64,000 nucleotides of DNA from Dokdonella_A sp040005635 (lineage in GTDB: Bacteria > Pseudomonadota > Gammaproteobacteria > Xanthomonadales > Rhodanobacteraceae): assembly GCA_040005635.1 (NCBI GenBank), contig JBDTYM010000002.1, positions 39,101-103,100 of the forward strand. The letters run 5' to 3'. The translations under genes were made by a program, and so were the position numbers. A model generated the notes under the pieces. It searched no databases and had not been told where the DNA came from. It saw only the letters and a program-made list of their open reading frames with translations. Below are positions 7,620-16,176 of the stretch, in pieces; position 1 is the stretch's first letter; each line of letters opens with the position of its first letter.

Positions 7620-9373
7620 ACGATACCGGCGCGCAGCGTGCGGCGGAGCCGCCGCCGGCCGAAGCCGGCTACTTCGGTCCTGCTACGCGCCCGCGCTTTG
7701 GCTGGCTGCACCGCGCGACCGTGCCAGCGAACGCGGTCGGGCTGGTCATCGTGCCGCCGTTCGGCTACGAAGCGGTCTGCGCGCAGCGCTCGTTGCGACA
7801 TCTGGCCGAAGACGCCGCACGCGCAGGCATCACGGCCGTGCGTTTCGACCTCGATGGCAGCGGCGACAGCGCCGGCGATGATCTCGACGTCGACCGTCTC
7901 GGTAACTGGCTGGCCAGCATCGACGATGCCTGCGCGCTCGCGCGCACGGCCGGTGCGGATCGCATCGTGCTCGCCGGCGTGCGTCTCGGCGCAATCCTGG
8001 CGACGCTCGCCGCAGCCCGCCGCGACGATGTCGCCGGCCTCGTCGCGATCGCCGCCGTTGCCGGCGGCAAGGCATGGTTGCGCGAAGGTCGCGCGCTGCA
8101 GATGGCGCTCGGACTGACACCGGACCCGGCACCCGCAGGCGACGATGTGCAGGAAATCGTCGGCTTCGCGTTGACCGCAGAAACCCGCGCGGCACTCGCC
8201 GCGATCGATCTGCTTAAGATCCAGCAGCTTCCCGCACCTTCGATACTGCTGATCGATCGCGATGATCTGGCGTCGAACGACGCCCTTGCCGCGCATCTGG
8301 CCACGCTCGGTGCGGAGGTCGAAACGCAGCGCCTGCCGGGCTACGTCGAGATGATGCTCGATCCGCATCGCGCGCTCGTTCCGCAGCCGATGCTCGATGC
8401 GACGATTGCATTCGCGGCCTCGCGCCCGCGCTTTCAGGCGCCGGTGGATCACGCCACCGCTGTGCTCACCCAACAAGCCAATCTGGAATGCGATGGCGTT
8501 GCGATCCGTGAACAGGCGGTCCATCTCGATGGCGCCCTGTTCGGCATCGCGACATTCCCGCCGGACGCGCCGCAGCGCGCGCTCATCCTGCTCAACGCAG
8601 GCGCGGTCGGCCGCATCGGACCGAACCGCCTGCACGTCGCGCTGGCGCGCCGTCTCGCCGCCGCCGGCGACCTCGTGCTGCGCCTCGACCTGTCCGGTCT
8701 GGGCGACAGCCGCGCGCGCCACGGCGCCAAGGAAAACGTCGTCTATCACGCGCACGCGGTCGACGACATCGGCGTGGCGGTCGATTGGGCGCGCGGCGAC
8801 GGAGCGAGCAAGATCGCGGTCGCCGGCTTGTGTTCCGGCGCCTATCATTCGCTCGGCGCCGCACTCGCTCGCCAGACCATCGACACGATCGTGATGATCA
8901 ATCCGCTGACCTTTCACTACAAACCCGGCATGTCGCTCGAGCTGGCCGCGTTCCGCGTCATCACCGACGCGCAGCGTTACCAGAAATCGATGACCCGCGG
9001 CGTCTCCTGGCGCAAGCTGTTGCGCGGCGACGTCGACCTCAAACGAGTGGCGGACGTGATGGCCAGGCGCGCGTGGGGCACGATCGATCGCCCATGGCGC
9101 GAATTGCGCCGCCGGCTGCATCTGCCGCAGCGGGACGATCTCGGCGCGAAACTCGATACGCTGGCGCGGCAAGGCACCGCGCTGCGCTTCGTATTCGCCG
9201 GCGATGACCCGGGGCGCTTCCTACTGCTCGAGGAAGGCGGCTCGGTAGTGGCGCGCCTGCGCGACAGCGGCCGTCTGGCCGTCCAGGTGATCGAAGGTGC
9301 CGACCACACCTTCACGCCGCGCTGGTCGCATCGGCTGCTGCTCGACGCGGTCGCGCAATCGCTCGCACGCTGA
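7610..9373 (+). CDS. Tandem alpha/beta hydrolase with Cys nucleophile in domain 2
   Basis: 587 residues formed by two alpha/beta-hydrolase domains. In domain 1 (about 25-270) the nucleophile elbow reads GVRLG, so an Arg replaces the nucleophile and the domain is probably inactive. In domain 2 (about 300-587) the elbow is GLCSG, giving a Cys nucleophile, with a likely catalytic His in GADHTFTPRW near the C-terminus. The second half resembles hydrolases that travel with exosortase A polysaccharide loci, which also tend to use a GxCxG elbow (recollection). A Cys nucleophile is favoured in acyl-transfer enzymes such as PhaC, so aminoacyl or acyl transfer from the carrier protein is an attractive hypothesis. 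ATG 7610 overlaps the GH2 stop by 10 bases. Confidence 0.8.
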   Translation: MRVNDTGAQRAAEPPPAEAGYFGPATRPRFGWLHRATVPANAVGLVIVPPFGYEAVCAQRSLRHLAEDAARAGITAVRFDLDGSGDSAGDDLDVDRLGNWLASIDDACALARTAGADRIVLAGVRLGAILATLAAARRDDVAGLVAIAAVAGGKAWLREGRALQMALGLTPDPAPAGDDVQEIVGFALTAETRAALAAIDLLKIQQLPAPSILLIDRDDLASNDALAAHLATLGAEVETQRLPGYVEMMLDPHRALVPQPMLDATIAFAASRPRFQAPVDHATAVLTQQANLECDGVAIREQAVHLDGALFGIATFPPDAPQRALILLNAGAVGRIGPNRLHVALARRLAAAGDLVLRLDLSGLGDSRARHGAKENVVYHAHAVDDIGVAVDWARGDGASKIAVAGLCSGAYHSLGAALARQTIDTIVMINPLTFHYKPGMSLELAAFRVITDAQRYQKSMTRGVSWRKLLRGDVDLKRVADVMARRAWGTIDRPWRELRRRLHLPQRDDLGAKLDTLARQGTALRFVFAGDDPGRFLLLEEGGSVVARLRDSGRLAVQVIEGADHTFTPRWSHRLLLDAVAQSLAR

Positions 9374-10512
9374 TGTCGGCCGAGCTGCCAGCGGTGCCTC
9401 GCCGCCTCTCGGCCGAACATGTCGCGGCGCTGGACGGCTTGCGCGGCGTCGCGATCCTGCTGGTCCTGCTGCACGGCTTCAATCTGATCCAGGCGGAGGA
9501 CGGTGTCGCGCATGTCGCCGATCTGCTGCTGGATCTCGGCTGGATCGGCGTGCAGCTGTTCTTCGTGCTGTCGGGCTTCCTGATCAGCGGCATCCTGCTC
9601 GATACGCGCGCATCGCCGACGTATTACTCCAGTTTCTTCACGCGGCGCGCGCTGCGCATTCTTCCGCTGTACTACGGCGTGCTGCTCGTCGCCTTCGTGA
9701 TCCTGCCGCTGATCGTTGCGATGCCGCCGGGCCATGGACAACACCAACTGTGGCTGTGGATCTACCTGGCCAATTTCGCCGCGCCGCTCGGCAGCGGCGA
9801 ACCGGCGTTCACGCATTTCTGGTCGCTCTGCGTCGAAGAGCAGTTCTATCTGATCTGGCCATTCCTGATCCGCCGCGCCGGCCAGCGCGGCATCGCCGTG
9901 ATCAGCGCCTTGCTGGTGTTCGTCGCGATCGCCAGCCGCCTCTACCTGCGCCAGCGCTTCGGCGAACCGATCGGGCACGAGGTGGTGTATGACTTCACGC
10001 CGTGCCGGATGGACGCGCTCGCGATCGGCGCGCTCGCGGCCGTGCTCGTGCGCAGCGATCGCGGCGCGCACTGGATCGCGCGCATCGGCGGCGCCGGCCT
10101 TGCCGCGAGCGGCCTCGCCCTGCTGCTCGCCGCGCTCGTCGCCGGCCATTTGAATCGCATCGGCAGCGGCATGCAGACGTTCGGCTACAGCGTGATCGCG
10201 CTCGGTTTCGCCGCGATCCTGCTCGGCGCGCTCGCGCGCGAAGGCGTGCCGGCGCGCGGCTTGAGCTGGACTCCGTTGCGCCGCTGCGGTCTCTACAGCT
10301 ATGGCATGTACGTGTTCTATGCACCGCTGCACTTGTTCGTCGGATTGCCACTGATGGCTCGTCTCGGCCGCGCACCGACCTTCATCGAAGCGATCGCCTA
10401 CGAAGTCGTTGCCATCGCGGTCACGTTCGTCATCGCCGCGATTTCCTATCACGTCTACGAGCTCCGCTTCCTCGCGCTGAAGGCGCGTCTCGCTCCGATG
10501 CCGGCGACATGA
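9373..10512 (+). CDS. Acyltransferase 3 (OafA/YrhL-type) membrane protein
   Basis: 379 residues with about ten hydrophobic segments. The N-terminus carries the acyltransferase-3 signature (LDGLRGVAILLVLLHGF) with the conserved His, then WIGVQLFFVLSGFLISGILL and FTRRALRILPLYY. FWSLCVEEQFYLIWPFLI follows near residue 155, also typical. These integral membrane enzymes O-acylate surface sugars such as LPS or exopolysaccharide from a cytoplasmic acyl donor. No periplasmic SGNH domain is fused. The start overlaps the upstream stop (TGATG) and the end overlaps the esterase start (ATGA). In this operon it is the natural candidate for moving a carrier-derived group onto a membrane-linked glycan; the substrate is unknown. 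Confidence 0.9.
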   Translation: MSAELPAVPRRLSAEHVAALDGLRGVAILLVLLHGFNLIQAEDGVAHVADLLLDLGWIGVQLFFVLSGFLISGILLDTRASPTYYSSFFTRRALRILPLYYGVLLVAFVILPLIVAMPPGHGQHQLWLWIYLANFAAPLGSGEPAFTHFWSLCVEEQFYLIWPFLIRRAGQRGIAVISALLVFVAIASRLYLRQRFGEPIGHEVVYDFTPCRMDALAIGALAAVLVRSDRGAHWIARIGGAGLAASGLALLLAALVAGHLNRIGSGMQTFGYSVIALGFAAILLGALAREGVPARGLSWTPLRRCGLYSYGMYVFYAPLHLFVGLPLMARLGRAPTFIEAIAYEVVAIAVTFVIAAISYHVYELRFLALKARLAPMPAT

Positions 10513-11225
10513 AGCTGCCCGAGCGACGCATCGACGTCGGCGGCTTGTCCACCATTGCGATAGGCAGTGCCGACGCCGACACCATCGTGGTGTTCTTGCA
10601 CGGACGCTCGATGCAGGCCACCGACGTCGCTCCGTTCGCGCATTCGCTCGGCGTGCCGGCGTGGTATCTGTTCCCGGATGCGCCGCTGCTGGCGACGCCG
10701 GATGGACGCTGCTGGTGGCCGCGCGACGTCGAGACGCACGCGCGCGCGACGGCGGCCGGCCTGCTCGACCGCGCGGCGACCGATCCGCCGGGCCGCGCGG
10801 AGGCACGTGCGCGACTCGACGCGTTCTGTGCCGAACTCCCTGCCGACCGACGTCTCGTGCTGGTCGGCTTTTCGCAGGGCGGCATGCTTGCGATGGACGC
10901 CGTGCTCCACGGCACGCGCGTCGATGCATTGGCCTTGCTGTCGTCGTCGCGGATCGCGTTCGATGACTGGCAGCCGCGCCTGGCCCGATTGAGCGGATTG
11001 CCGATCCTGATCGCGCACGGACGCGCCGACGCCGAACTTGCGTTCGCTGCCGGAGAAGGACTGCGCGACGCCGCCGTGGCCGGCGCTGCCTGCGTCAGCT
11101 GGCTGCCGTTCGAGGGCGGCCACGAGATTCCACTGCTGGTGTGGCGCGCCTTGCGCGGATTCCTGCGCGAATCGTCTTGCCGCGGCGCTGCCGCGTCATC
11201 GGCCGGCCCAATCGGCAACGACTGA
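10509..11225 (+). CDS. Phospholipase/carboxylesterase-type alpha/beta hydrolase
   Basis: 238 residues, soluble. Family pattern of small carboxylesterases: an oxyanion segment VVFLHGRSM near residue 30, nucleophile elbow GFSQGGMLAMD, acid in IAHGRADAELAF and His in FEGGHEIP. The start ATG 10509 overlaps the acyltransferase stop, making this the last coupled gene of the operon; 84 bases then separate it from glmS. It may deacylate the operon's product or proofread wrongly loaded carrier protein, as type II thioesterases do in NRPS systems. Both roles are inference. Confidence 0.8.
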   Translation: MKLPERRIDVGGLSTIAIGSADADTIVVFLHGRSMQATDVAPFAHSLGVPAWYLFPDAPLLATPDGRCWWPRDVETHARATAAGLLDRAATDPPGRAEARARLDAFCAELPADRRLVLVGFSQGGMLAMDAVLHGTRVDALALLSSSRIAFDDWQPRLARLSGLPILIAHGRADAELAFAAGEGLRDAAVAGAACVSWLPFEGGHEIPLLVWRALRGFLRESSCRGAAASSAGPIGND

Positions 11226-11238
11226 CGACGCAAGCCGT

Positions 11239-11244
11239 TATGAT
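11239..11244 (+). promoter_or_regulatory. Candidate -10 element upstream of glmS
   Basis: TATGAT lies 65 bases before the glmS start in the 84-base gap after the operon. No convincing -35 is found at 16-18 bases. It is a weak candidate that would allow glmS to be expressed apart from the operon. Confidence 0.3.
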
Positions 11245-11309
11245 AGGACTCTGGCCGCTGGCGTCGCCGGTTCGACAGGGCGACGGGCAAAAACCAAGGA
11301 CATCCACCC

Positions 11310-13142
11310 ATGTGCGGAATAGTGGCTGCGACGGCGCAACGCGACGTCGTTCCGATCCTCATCACCGGGCTTAAGGCGCTCGAATACCGCGGCTATGACT
11401 CCGCCGGCATCTCGGTGCTCGAGAACGGCGTCCTGGCGCGCGTGCGCGCGAAGGGCAAGGTGCGCGAACTCGAGGCTCTCTACCAAGCTGCCCCGGTCGC
11501 CGGCGTCACCGGCATCGCGCATACGCGCTGGGCGACACATGGCGTACCGAATACGATCAATGCACATCCGCACGTATCGAGCGAGCGCGTCGCGGTGGTC
11601 CACAACGGCATCATCGAAAACCACGTGGAATTGCGCGAGGAGCTGAAGGCGAAGGGTTATCGCTTCGACTCCGACACCGACACCGAGGTGATCGCGCACT
11701 TGGTCGAGCACGCGATCGCCGGCGGTGCGGACCTGCGTAACGCCGTCATCATGGCGACGCGGCGTCTGCATGGCGCCTACGCGATCGCCGTGATGAACCG
11801 CGACCAGCCCGGCCATGTCGTCGGCGCGCGCCGCGGCAGCCCGCTCGTGGTCGGCATCGGCGAAGGCGAGAACTTTCTCGGCTCCGACGTGCAGGCGCTG
11901 ATCAAGCAGACCAACCGCTTCGTCTATCTCGACGAAGGCGACGTCGTCGAGATCACCTGCGATCAGGTCGCGATCTTCGACGCCGACGGTGCGCCGGTCG
12001 AACGCACGGTGCGCCAGAGTGAGCTTTCCGCCGACGCGGTCGAGCGCGGCGAGTATCGCCACTACATGATCAAGGAAATCCACGAGCAGCCGCGCGCGGT
12101 CGCCGACACGCTCGAAGGCCGCATCAGCGAACGCCGCATCCTGCCGAACATCTTCGGCGTCGATGCGGACCAGCTGCTGACGCAGATCAAGCACGTGCAG
12201 ATCATCGCCTGCGGCACCAGCTACCACGCCGGCCTCGTCGCGCGTTACTGGCTCGAAGGCATCGCCGGAATCCCGTGCAACGTCGAGGTCGCCAGCGAAT
12301 ACCGCTATCGCCGCGCCGTGGTGCAACCGGGCACGTTGTTCCTCGCGGTGTCGCAGTCGGGCGAGACGGCCGACACCCTGGCAGCGCTGCGCGACGGCAA
12401 GCAGCGCGGCTACCTGGGTTCGATGGCGATCTGCAACGTGCCCGAATCGAGCCTCGTGCGCGAATCCGACCTGGTCCTGATGACACGCGCCGGTCCCGAG
12501 ATCGGCGTCGCTTCGACGAAGGCGTTCACGACCCAGCTGGCTGCGCTCGCGCTGCTGGTGATCGAACTCGCGCGCTTGAACGGCCTCGCCGCCGACAAGT
12601 ACGCGCGCCTGGTGGCCGAGCTGGCGACACTGCCGCGCGTGATCGGCGAAGTGCTAAAGCTTGAACCGGAAATCGCCCTGCTGGCCGAGCGCTTCGTGCC
12701 GCGCCACCACGCATTGTTCCTCGGCCGCGGCGTGCACTACCCGGTCGCGCTGGAAGGCGCGCTCAAGCTCAAGGAAATCTCTTATATCCACGCCGAGGCC
12801 TATCCGGCCGGCGAGCTCAAGCACGGTCCGCTCGCACTCGTCGACGAGGACATGCCGGTGATCGCGGTCGCGCCGAACAACCAGCTGCTCGAAAAACTGA
12901 AATCGAATCTCGAAGAAGTGCGTGCGCGCGGCGGCGAGCTGTTCGTATTCGCCGACACCGACGCGCCCGTCGTGCAGAGCGGCAACCGTGGTGCAGTGAT
13001 CAAGGTCGCCTCCGGCGGCAACCTGATTGCGCCGGCAGTGTTCACCGTGCCGCTGCAGATCCTTGCGTATCACGTTGCCGTGCTGCGCGGCACCGATGTC
13101 GATCAGCCGCGCAACCTGGCCAAGTCGGTCACGGTCGAATAG
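11310..13142 (+). CDS. glmS: Glutamine--fructose-6-phosphate aminotransferase (isomerizing)
   Basis: 610 residues, full family length. It makes glucosamine-6-phosphate from fructose-6-phosphate and glutamine, the first step to UDP-GlcNAc for peptidoglycan and LPS. The N-terminal glutaminase starts MCGIVAATAQ with catalytic Cys2 and has the YRGYDSAGIS block. Two SIS domains follow (QIIACGTSYHAG, AVSQSGETADT), and the protein ends with the conserved KSVTVE. AAGGA nine bases before ATG is a good ribosome site. It follows the carrier-protein operon after 84 bases and may be read through from it, which would raise amino-sugar supply, although glmS is an essential gene in its own right. No glmS riboswitch is seen, as expected outside Firmicutes. 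Confidence 0.97.
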   Translation: MCGIVAATAQRDVVPILITGLKALEYRGYDSAGISVLENGVLARVRAKGKVRELEALYQAAPVAGVTGIAHTRWATHGVPNTINAHPHVSSERVAVVHNGIIENHVELREELKAKGYRFDSDTDTEVIAHLVEHAIAGGADLRNAVIMATRRLHGAYAIAVMNRDQPGHVVGARRGSPLVVGIGEGENFLGSDVQALIKQTNRFVYLDEGDVVEITCDQVAIFDADGAPVERTVRQSELSADAVERGEYRHYMIKEIHEQPRAVADTLEGRISERRILPNIFGVDADQLLTQIKHVQIIACGTSYHAGLVARYWLEGIAGIPCNVEVASEYRYRRAVVQPGTLFLAVSQSGETADTLAALRDGKQRGYLGSMAICNVPESSLVRESDLVLMTRAGPEIGVASTKAFTTQLAALALLVIELARLNGLAADKYARLVAELATLPRVIGEVLKLEPEIALLAERFVPRHHALFLGRGVHYPVALEGALKLKEISYIHAEAYPAGELKHGPLALVDEDMPVIAVAPNNQLLEKLKSNLEEVRARGGELFVFADTDAPVVQSGNRGAVIKVASGGNLIAPAVFTVPLQILAYHVAVLRGTDVDQPRNLAKSVTVE

Positions 13143-13149
13143 CAGCGCG

Positions 13150-13728
13150 ATGCGCGTCTGCGTCTACTGCGCCTCCAGCGAACACTGTGCACGCGTCTAC
13201 CACGACGCAGCGGCTGAGCTCGGCCGCACGCTCGCCGAGGCTGGCTGCACAATCGTCTACGGCGGCGGTGCGGTCGGACTGATGGGTTCGCTCGCGAATG
13301 CGGCACTTGCTGCGGGAGGCGAGGTGATCGGCATCATTCCGCGCTTCATGACCGAGGTCGAATGGCAGCATCCGGGTCTGGCGAATCTCGAAATCGTCGA
13401 GGACATGCGCGAGCGCAAGCATCGCCTGCTGACCGGCTCCGACGCCGTCGTCGCGCTGCCGGGCGGAAGCGGCACGCTGGAGGAGCTGTTCGAGGCGATG
13501 ACGTTGAAGCGCCTCGGCCTGTATTTCAATCCGATCGTACTGCTCGATACGAATGGCTTCTATACGCCGCTGCAGCGCTTTCTCGAGCAGACCGTCGAGC
13601 AGCGTTTCATGAATCCGCAGCATCTGAAGATGTGGACGTTGGTCGAACGCGTTGACGAGGTCCTGCCGGCCATCCGTACGGCGCCGGCTTGGGGCGAGGA
13701 CGCGCGCAACTACGCGGCGGTACGTTAG
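13150..13728 (+). CDS. LOG family protein (TIGR00730 Rossmann fold)
   Basis: 192 residues. Shows the cytokinin-riboside 5'-monophosphate phosphoribohydrolase signature: GGGAVGLMGSLANAAL near the nucleotide site and PGGSGTLEELFEAMT with the conserved Arg/Glu region before it (DMRERKHRLL). Bacterial members hydrolyse nucleoside monophosphates such as AMP to base and ribose-5-phosphate. The start is ATG 13150, eight bases after glmS; longer frames begin inside glmS. The close spacing suggests co-transcription with glmS. The exact physiological substrate is uncertain. Confidence 0.9.
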   Translation: MRVCVYCASSEHCARVYHDAAAELGRTLAEAGCTIVYGGGAVGLMGSLANAALAAGGEVIGIIPRFMTEVEWQHPGLANLEIVEDMRERKHRLLTGSDAVVALPGGSGTLEELFEAMTLKRLGLYFNPIVLLDTNGFYTPLQRFLEQTVEQRFMNPQHLKMWTLVERVDEVLPAIRTAPAWGEDARNYAAVR

Positions 13729-13732
13729 CCGC

Positions 13733-14170
13733 TCAGTCGAAGCGACTCAGCTCGCGATCGCCGTCGCCATCGCCGTGCGCAGCGGTCTCGCCATCCGGAT
13801 CGTCGAACGAGCCGTTCGCTGACGCGTCGTCGGCAGGGACATCCGTCGTCGCCACGACCGCGGGCTCGCTCGCTGCCTTCTGCTTTTCCCAGCGCGTGCG
13901 GATCGGATTGGCCGACTCGGCCGACTCCAGCGTGCTCAGCAGCGTCTGCTTCTGTTCGTCGGGCAGTTCGGCCCAATGGCAATCGGCGAGCGCCCCGGCC
14001 ATCGAATAGAGCAGATTCAGGCTCGGCCGGAAGCCGGCCCGCTTGACCTTGAGGAACGCCTCGACCGGGCCGACGCGCGCGAGATCCTCGGTCGTGCGCA
14101 CGCCAACCTGACGTAACCAGGCAGCGGATTTCGGACCGACATTGCGGATCTTGACGTCGCGTGCAGTCAT
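13733..14170 (-). CDS. TfoX C-terminal-domain (helix-hairpin-helix) protein
   Basis: 145 residues. The first ~85 match the TfoX/Sxy C-terminal domain (VKIRNVGPKSAAWLRQVGV, then TTEDLARVGPVEAF and the ALADCHWAELPDEQK end). The rest is a low-complexity acidic tail rich in Asp, Gly and Ala. The TfoX N-terminal domain is absent, so this is a stand-alone C-terminal module like several Xanthomonadales proteins, not a competence regulator by itself. ATG 14170 is preceded by GAGAGGGAA. It lies 25 bases downstream of the sulfoxide reductase gene on the same strand and is convergent with the LOG gene. Function unknown; DNA binding through HhH is possible. Confidence 0.8.
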   Translation of the reverse strand: MTARDVKIRNVGPKSAAWLRQVGVRTTEDLARVGPVEAFLKVKRAGFRPSLNLLYSMAGALADCHWAELPDEQKQTLLSTLESAESANPIRTRWEKQKAASEPAVVATTDVPADDASANGSFDDPDGETAAHGDGDGDRELSRFD

Positions 14171-14195
14171 GCGATTTCCCTCTCGATGAACGCCT

Positions 14196-14681
14196 TCATT
14201 GCAACGACTCGATGAAGATCGCGCACAAGCTTTCCATACCGGCACGGTCGGCCGCGTCGAAGCGCGCGAACTTCGGGCTGTCGACATCCCACACGCCGAT
14301 CAACTGCGCGCCGTCGAACAGCGGTACGACGATTTCCGAATTCGATGCGCTGTCGCAGGCGATATGGCCGGCGAACGCATGCACGTCGTCGACCACCTGC
14401 GTTTCGCCGGTGGTCGCAGCGGTACCGCAGACGCCCTTGCCGAGCGCGATGCGGATACAGGCGGGCTTGCCCTGGAACGGTCCGACGACGAGTTCCGTGC
14501 CGTCGAAAAAATAGAAGCCGCACCAGTTGATGTCGGGCAGCGCATGCCATGCCAGCGCCGCAAAGTTGGCTGCGTTGGCGATGCGGTCGCGCTCACCGGC
14601 AAGTAGCCCGCGAGCCTGTGCGGCAAGCTCGGCGTAGAGTTCGGCCTTGCTGGCGATATCGATCGGCGTGGCAGTGAACAT
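14196..14681 (-). CDS. msrC: Free methionine-(R)-sulfoxide reductase, GAF domain
   Basis: 161 residues, a single GAF domain. It reduces free Met-(R)-sulfoxide using thioredoxin. Three cysteines sit where the fRMsr family needs them: in GKPACIRI, in GKGVCGTAA and in GHIACDSASN, with INWCGFYFFDG earlier in the fold. The sequence ends FIESLQ. Start ATG 14681 was chosen because the family begins shortly before the first helix; upstream residues in the frame look non-coding. It faces the TMEM175-like gene across an 89-base divergent promoter region. Confidence 0.9.
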   Translation of the reverse strand: MFTATPIDIASKAELYAELAAQARGLLAGERDRIANAANFAALAWHALPDINWCGFYFFDGTELVVGPFQGKPACIRIALGKGVCGTAATTGETQVVDDVHAFAGHIACDSASNSEIVVPLFDGAQLIGVWDVDSPKFARFDAADRAGMESLCAIFIESLQ

Positions 14682-14770
14682 GGGCGGTCCCTGAACAGGA
14701 ACGCCATTGTATACGCCTGCCGGCGCACGCGTTCCGCTGTCATACTCGCCGGATATTCCACGGCCATCGC

Positions 14771-15508
14771 ATGCCTGCAGACTACGGCTACGACGATCAG
14801 GGTTTCCGCATACGCGGCGCGCAGCCGACACGCCTCGATGCGTTCGTCGATGCCGCGTTCGCGTTCGCCGTGACTCTGCTGGTCATTGCGATCGGGCACG
14901 TGCCATCGTCGGTGCAGGAGCTGCAGCAGGCAATGCGCGGCGTGCCGGCATTCGCTGCCAGCTTTTTCGTGATCGCGCGGTTCTGGAGGTCGCATCGTGA
15001 CTGGTCGCGCCGCTACGGCATCGAGGACGACTTCAGCCTGCGTCTGAGCCTGCTGCTGGTGTTCGTGACCCTGGTCTACGTATATCCGCTGCGCATGGTC
15101 GCGTCGATGCTGCTCGGCATGATCAGCGGCGGCTTCCTCACCGAGCAGCGACTCGACTTCGGCAGCATCGACGAGCTGCGAATGCTGTATGTCACCTTCG
15201 CGATCGGCTACGGAGTCACGATGACGACGCTGGGGCTGCTGCATTGGCATGCCTTGCGTCTGGCCGACCGGATCGCCCTGTCGCCGCTGGAGCGCCTGCG
15301 GACGCGCACGAGCGTGATTCGCTATGTGCTGTTTATCGGCGTCGCACTATTGTCGCTGCTGCTCGCACTGATGCTGCCGATGAGCAACGCGCGACCGATC
15401 TACTACCCCGTGCCAGGTGCGGTCTATGCGCTGATCTATCTGATCCGGCTGATTCTTGGGCGGCGCGAACGTGCGGCACTCGCCGCACTCGGGCCAGACG
15501 CTTCGTGA
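14771..15508 (+). CDS. TMEM175/DUF1211 family membrane protein
   Basis: 245 residues with about six hydrophobic segments. The first carries the TMEM175-type signature RLDAFVDAAFAFAVTLLVIA; the usual FSD is FVD here. Bacterial TMEM175 proteins are potassium-selective channels, so a K+ leak or membrane-potential role is likely, but the altered motif makes selectivity uncertain. The stop overlaps the bioD start (GTGA), so the two are probably co-translated although functionally unrelated. Confidence 0.8.
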   Translation: MPADYGYDDQGFRIRGAQPTRLDAFVDAAFAFAVTLLVIAIGHVPSSVQELQQAMRGVPAFAASFFVIARFWRSHRDWSRRYGIEDDFSLRLSLLLVFVTLVYVYPLRMVASMLLGMISGGFLTEQRLDFGSIDELRMLYVTFAIGYGVTMTTLGLLHWHALRLADRIALSPLERLRTRTSVIRYVLFIGVALLSLLLALMLPMSNARPIYYPVPGAVYALIYLIRLILGRRERAALAALGPDAS

Positions 15509-16173
15509 GCACGCGCGGCCTGTTCGTCACCGGCACCGACACCGGCATCGGCAAGACCCATGCAAGCTGCGTCCTGCTCGGCGCGTTGCGCGCGCGTGGA
15601 TTGCGCGCAGTCGGCATGAAGCCGGTCGCGAGCGGCTGCCGCGTGACACCCGCGGGCTTGCGCAACGACGACGCCGACGCGCTGATCGCGGCCAGCGAAC
15701 CGAAGCCGGCTTACTCCGATTGCAATCCGTATGCGTTCGCGCCACCGATCGCGCCGCATATCGCCGCGCGCCATGACGGCGTCGACGTTCGACTGGCAGC
15801 GATCGTCGCCGCGCACGCACGCCTCGCGCACGGCGCCGACCGCGTCGTCGTCGAAGGCGTCGGCGGCTGGATGGCGCCGCTGTCGGACACGCTGATGCAG
15901 GCCGATCTGGTGCAGGCGCTCGACCTGCCGGTGATCCTCGTCGTCGGCTTGCGTCTCGGCTGCATCAACCACGCTTTGCTCAGCGCGCGTGCCATCAGCG
16001 CCGACGGCGGTCGTTTGCTGGGCTGGATCGCAAATCGGATCGATCCCGACATGCACGAGGTCGACGCCAATCTGGCGACGCTCCGCACGCGCATCGATGC
16101 CCCTCTGCTGGGCGTGCTCGAGCACGCTGGCGATCAATCGCCGATCGGCACGCTGGACACCGCGGCGCTGTAG
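15505..16173 (+). CDS. bioD: Dethiobiotin synthase
   Basis: 222 residues. ATP-dependent carboxylation of 7,8-diaminopelargonate, the penultimate step of biotin synthesis. P-loop GTDTGIGKTHASC at the N-terminus, substrate lysine region GMKPVASGC near residue 37, and VVEGVGGWMAPL near residue 115. A GTG start at 15505 overlaps the upstream stop and places the P-loop near residue 9 as in other BioD proteins. No other bio genes are in the window. A membrane-protein gene follows after 3 bases. Confidence 0.93.
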   Translation: MSTRGLFVTGTDTGIGKTHASCVLLGALRARGLRAVGMKPVASGCRVTPAGLRNDDADALIAASEPKPAYSDCNPYAFAPPIAPHIAARHDGVDVRLAAIVAAHARLAHGADRVVVEGVGGWMAPLSDTLMQADLVQALDLPVILVVGLRLGCINHALLSARAISADGGRLLGWIANRIDPDMHEVDANLATLRTRIDAPLLGVLEHAGDQSPIGTLDTAAL

Positions 16174-16176
16174 CCG

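Noticed and set aside
7244..9172. 642-residue minus-strand open frame
   Set aside because: Antisense to the GH2 end and tandem hydrolase, which carry clear family motifs.
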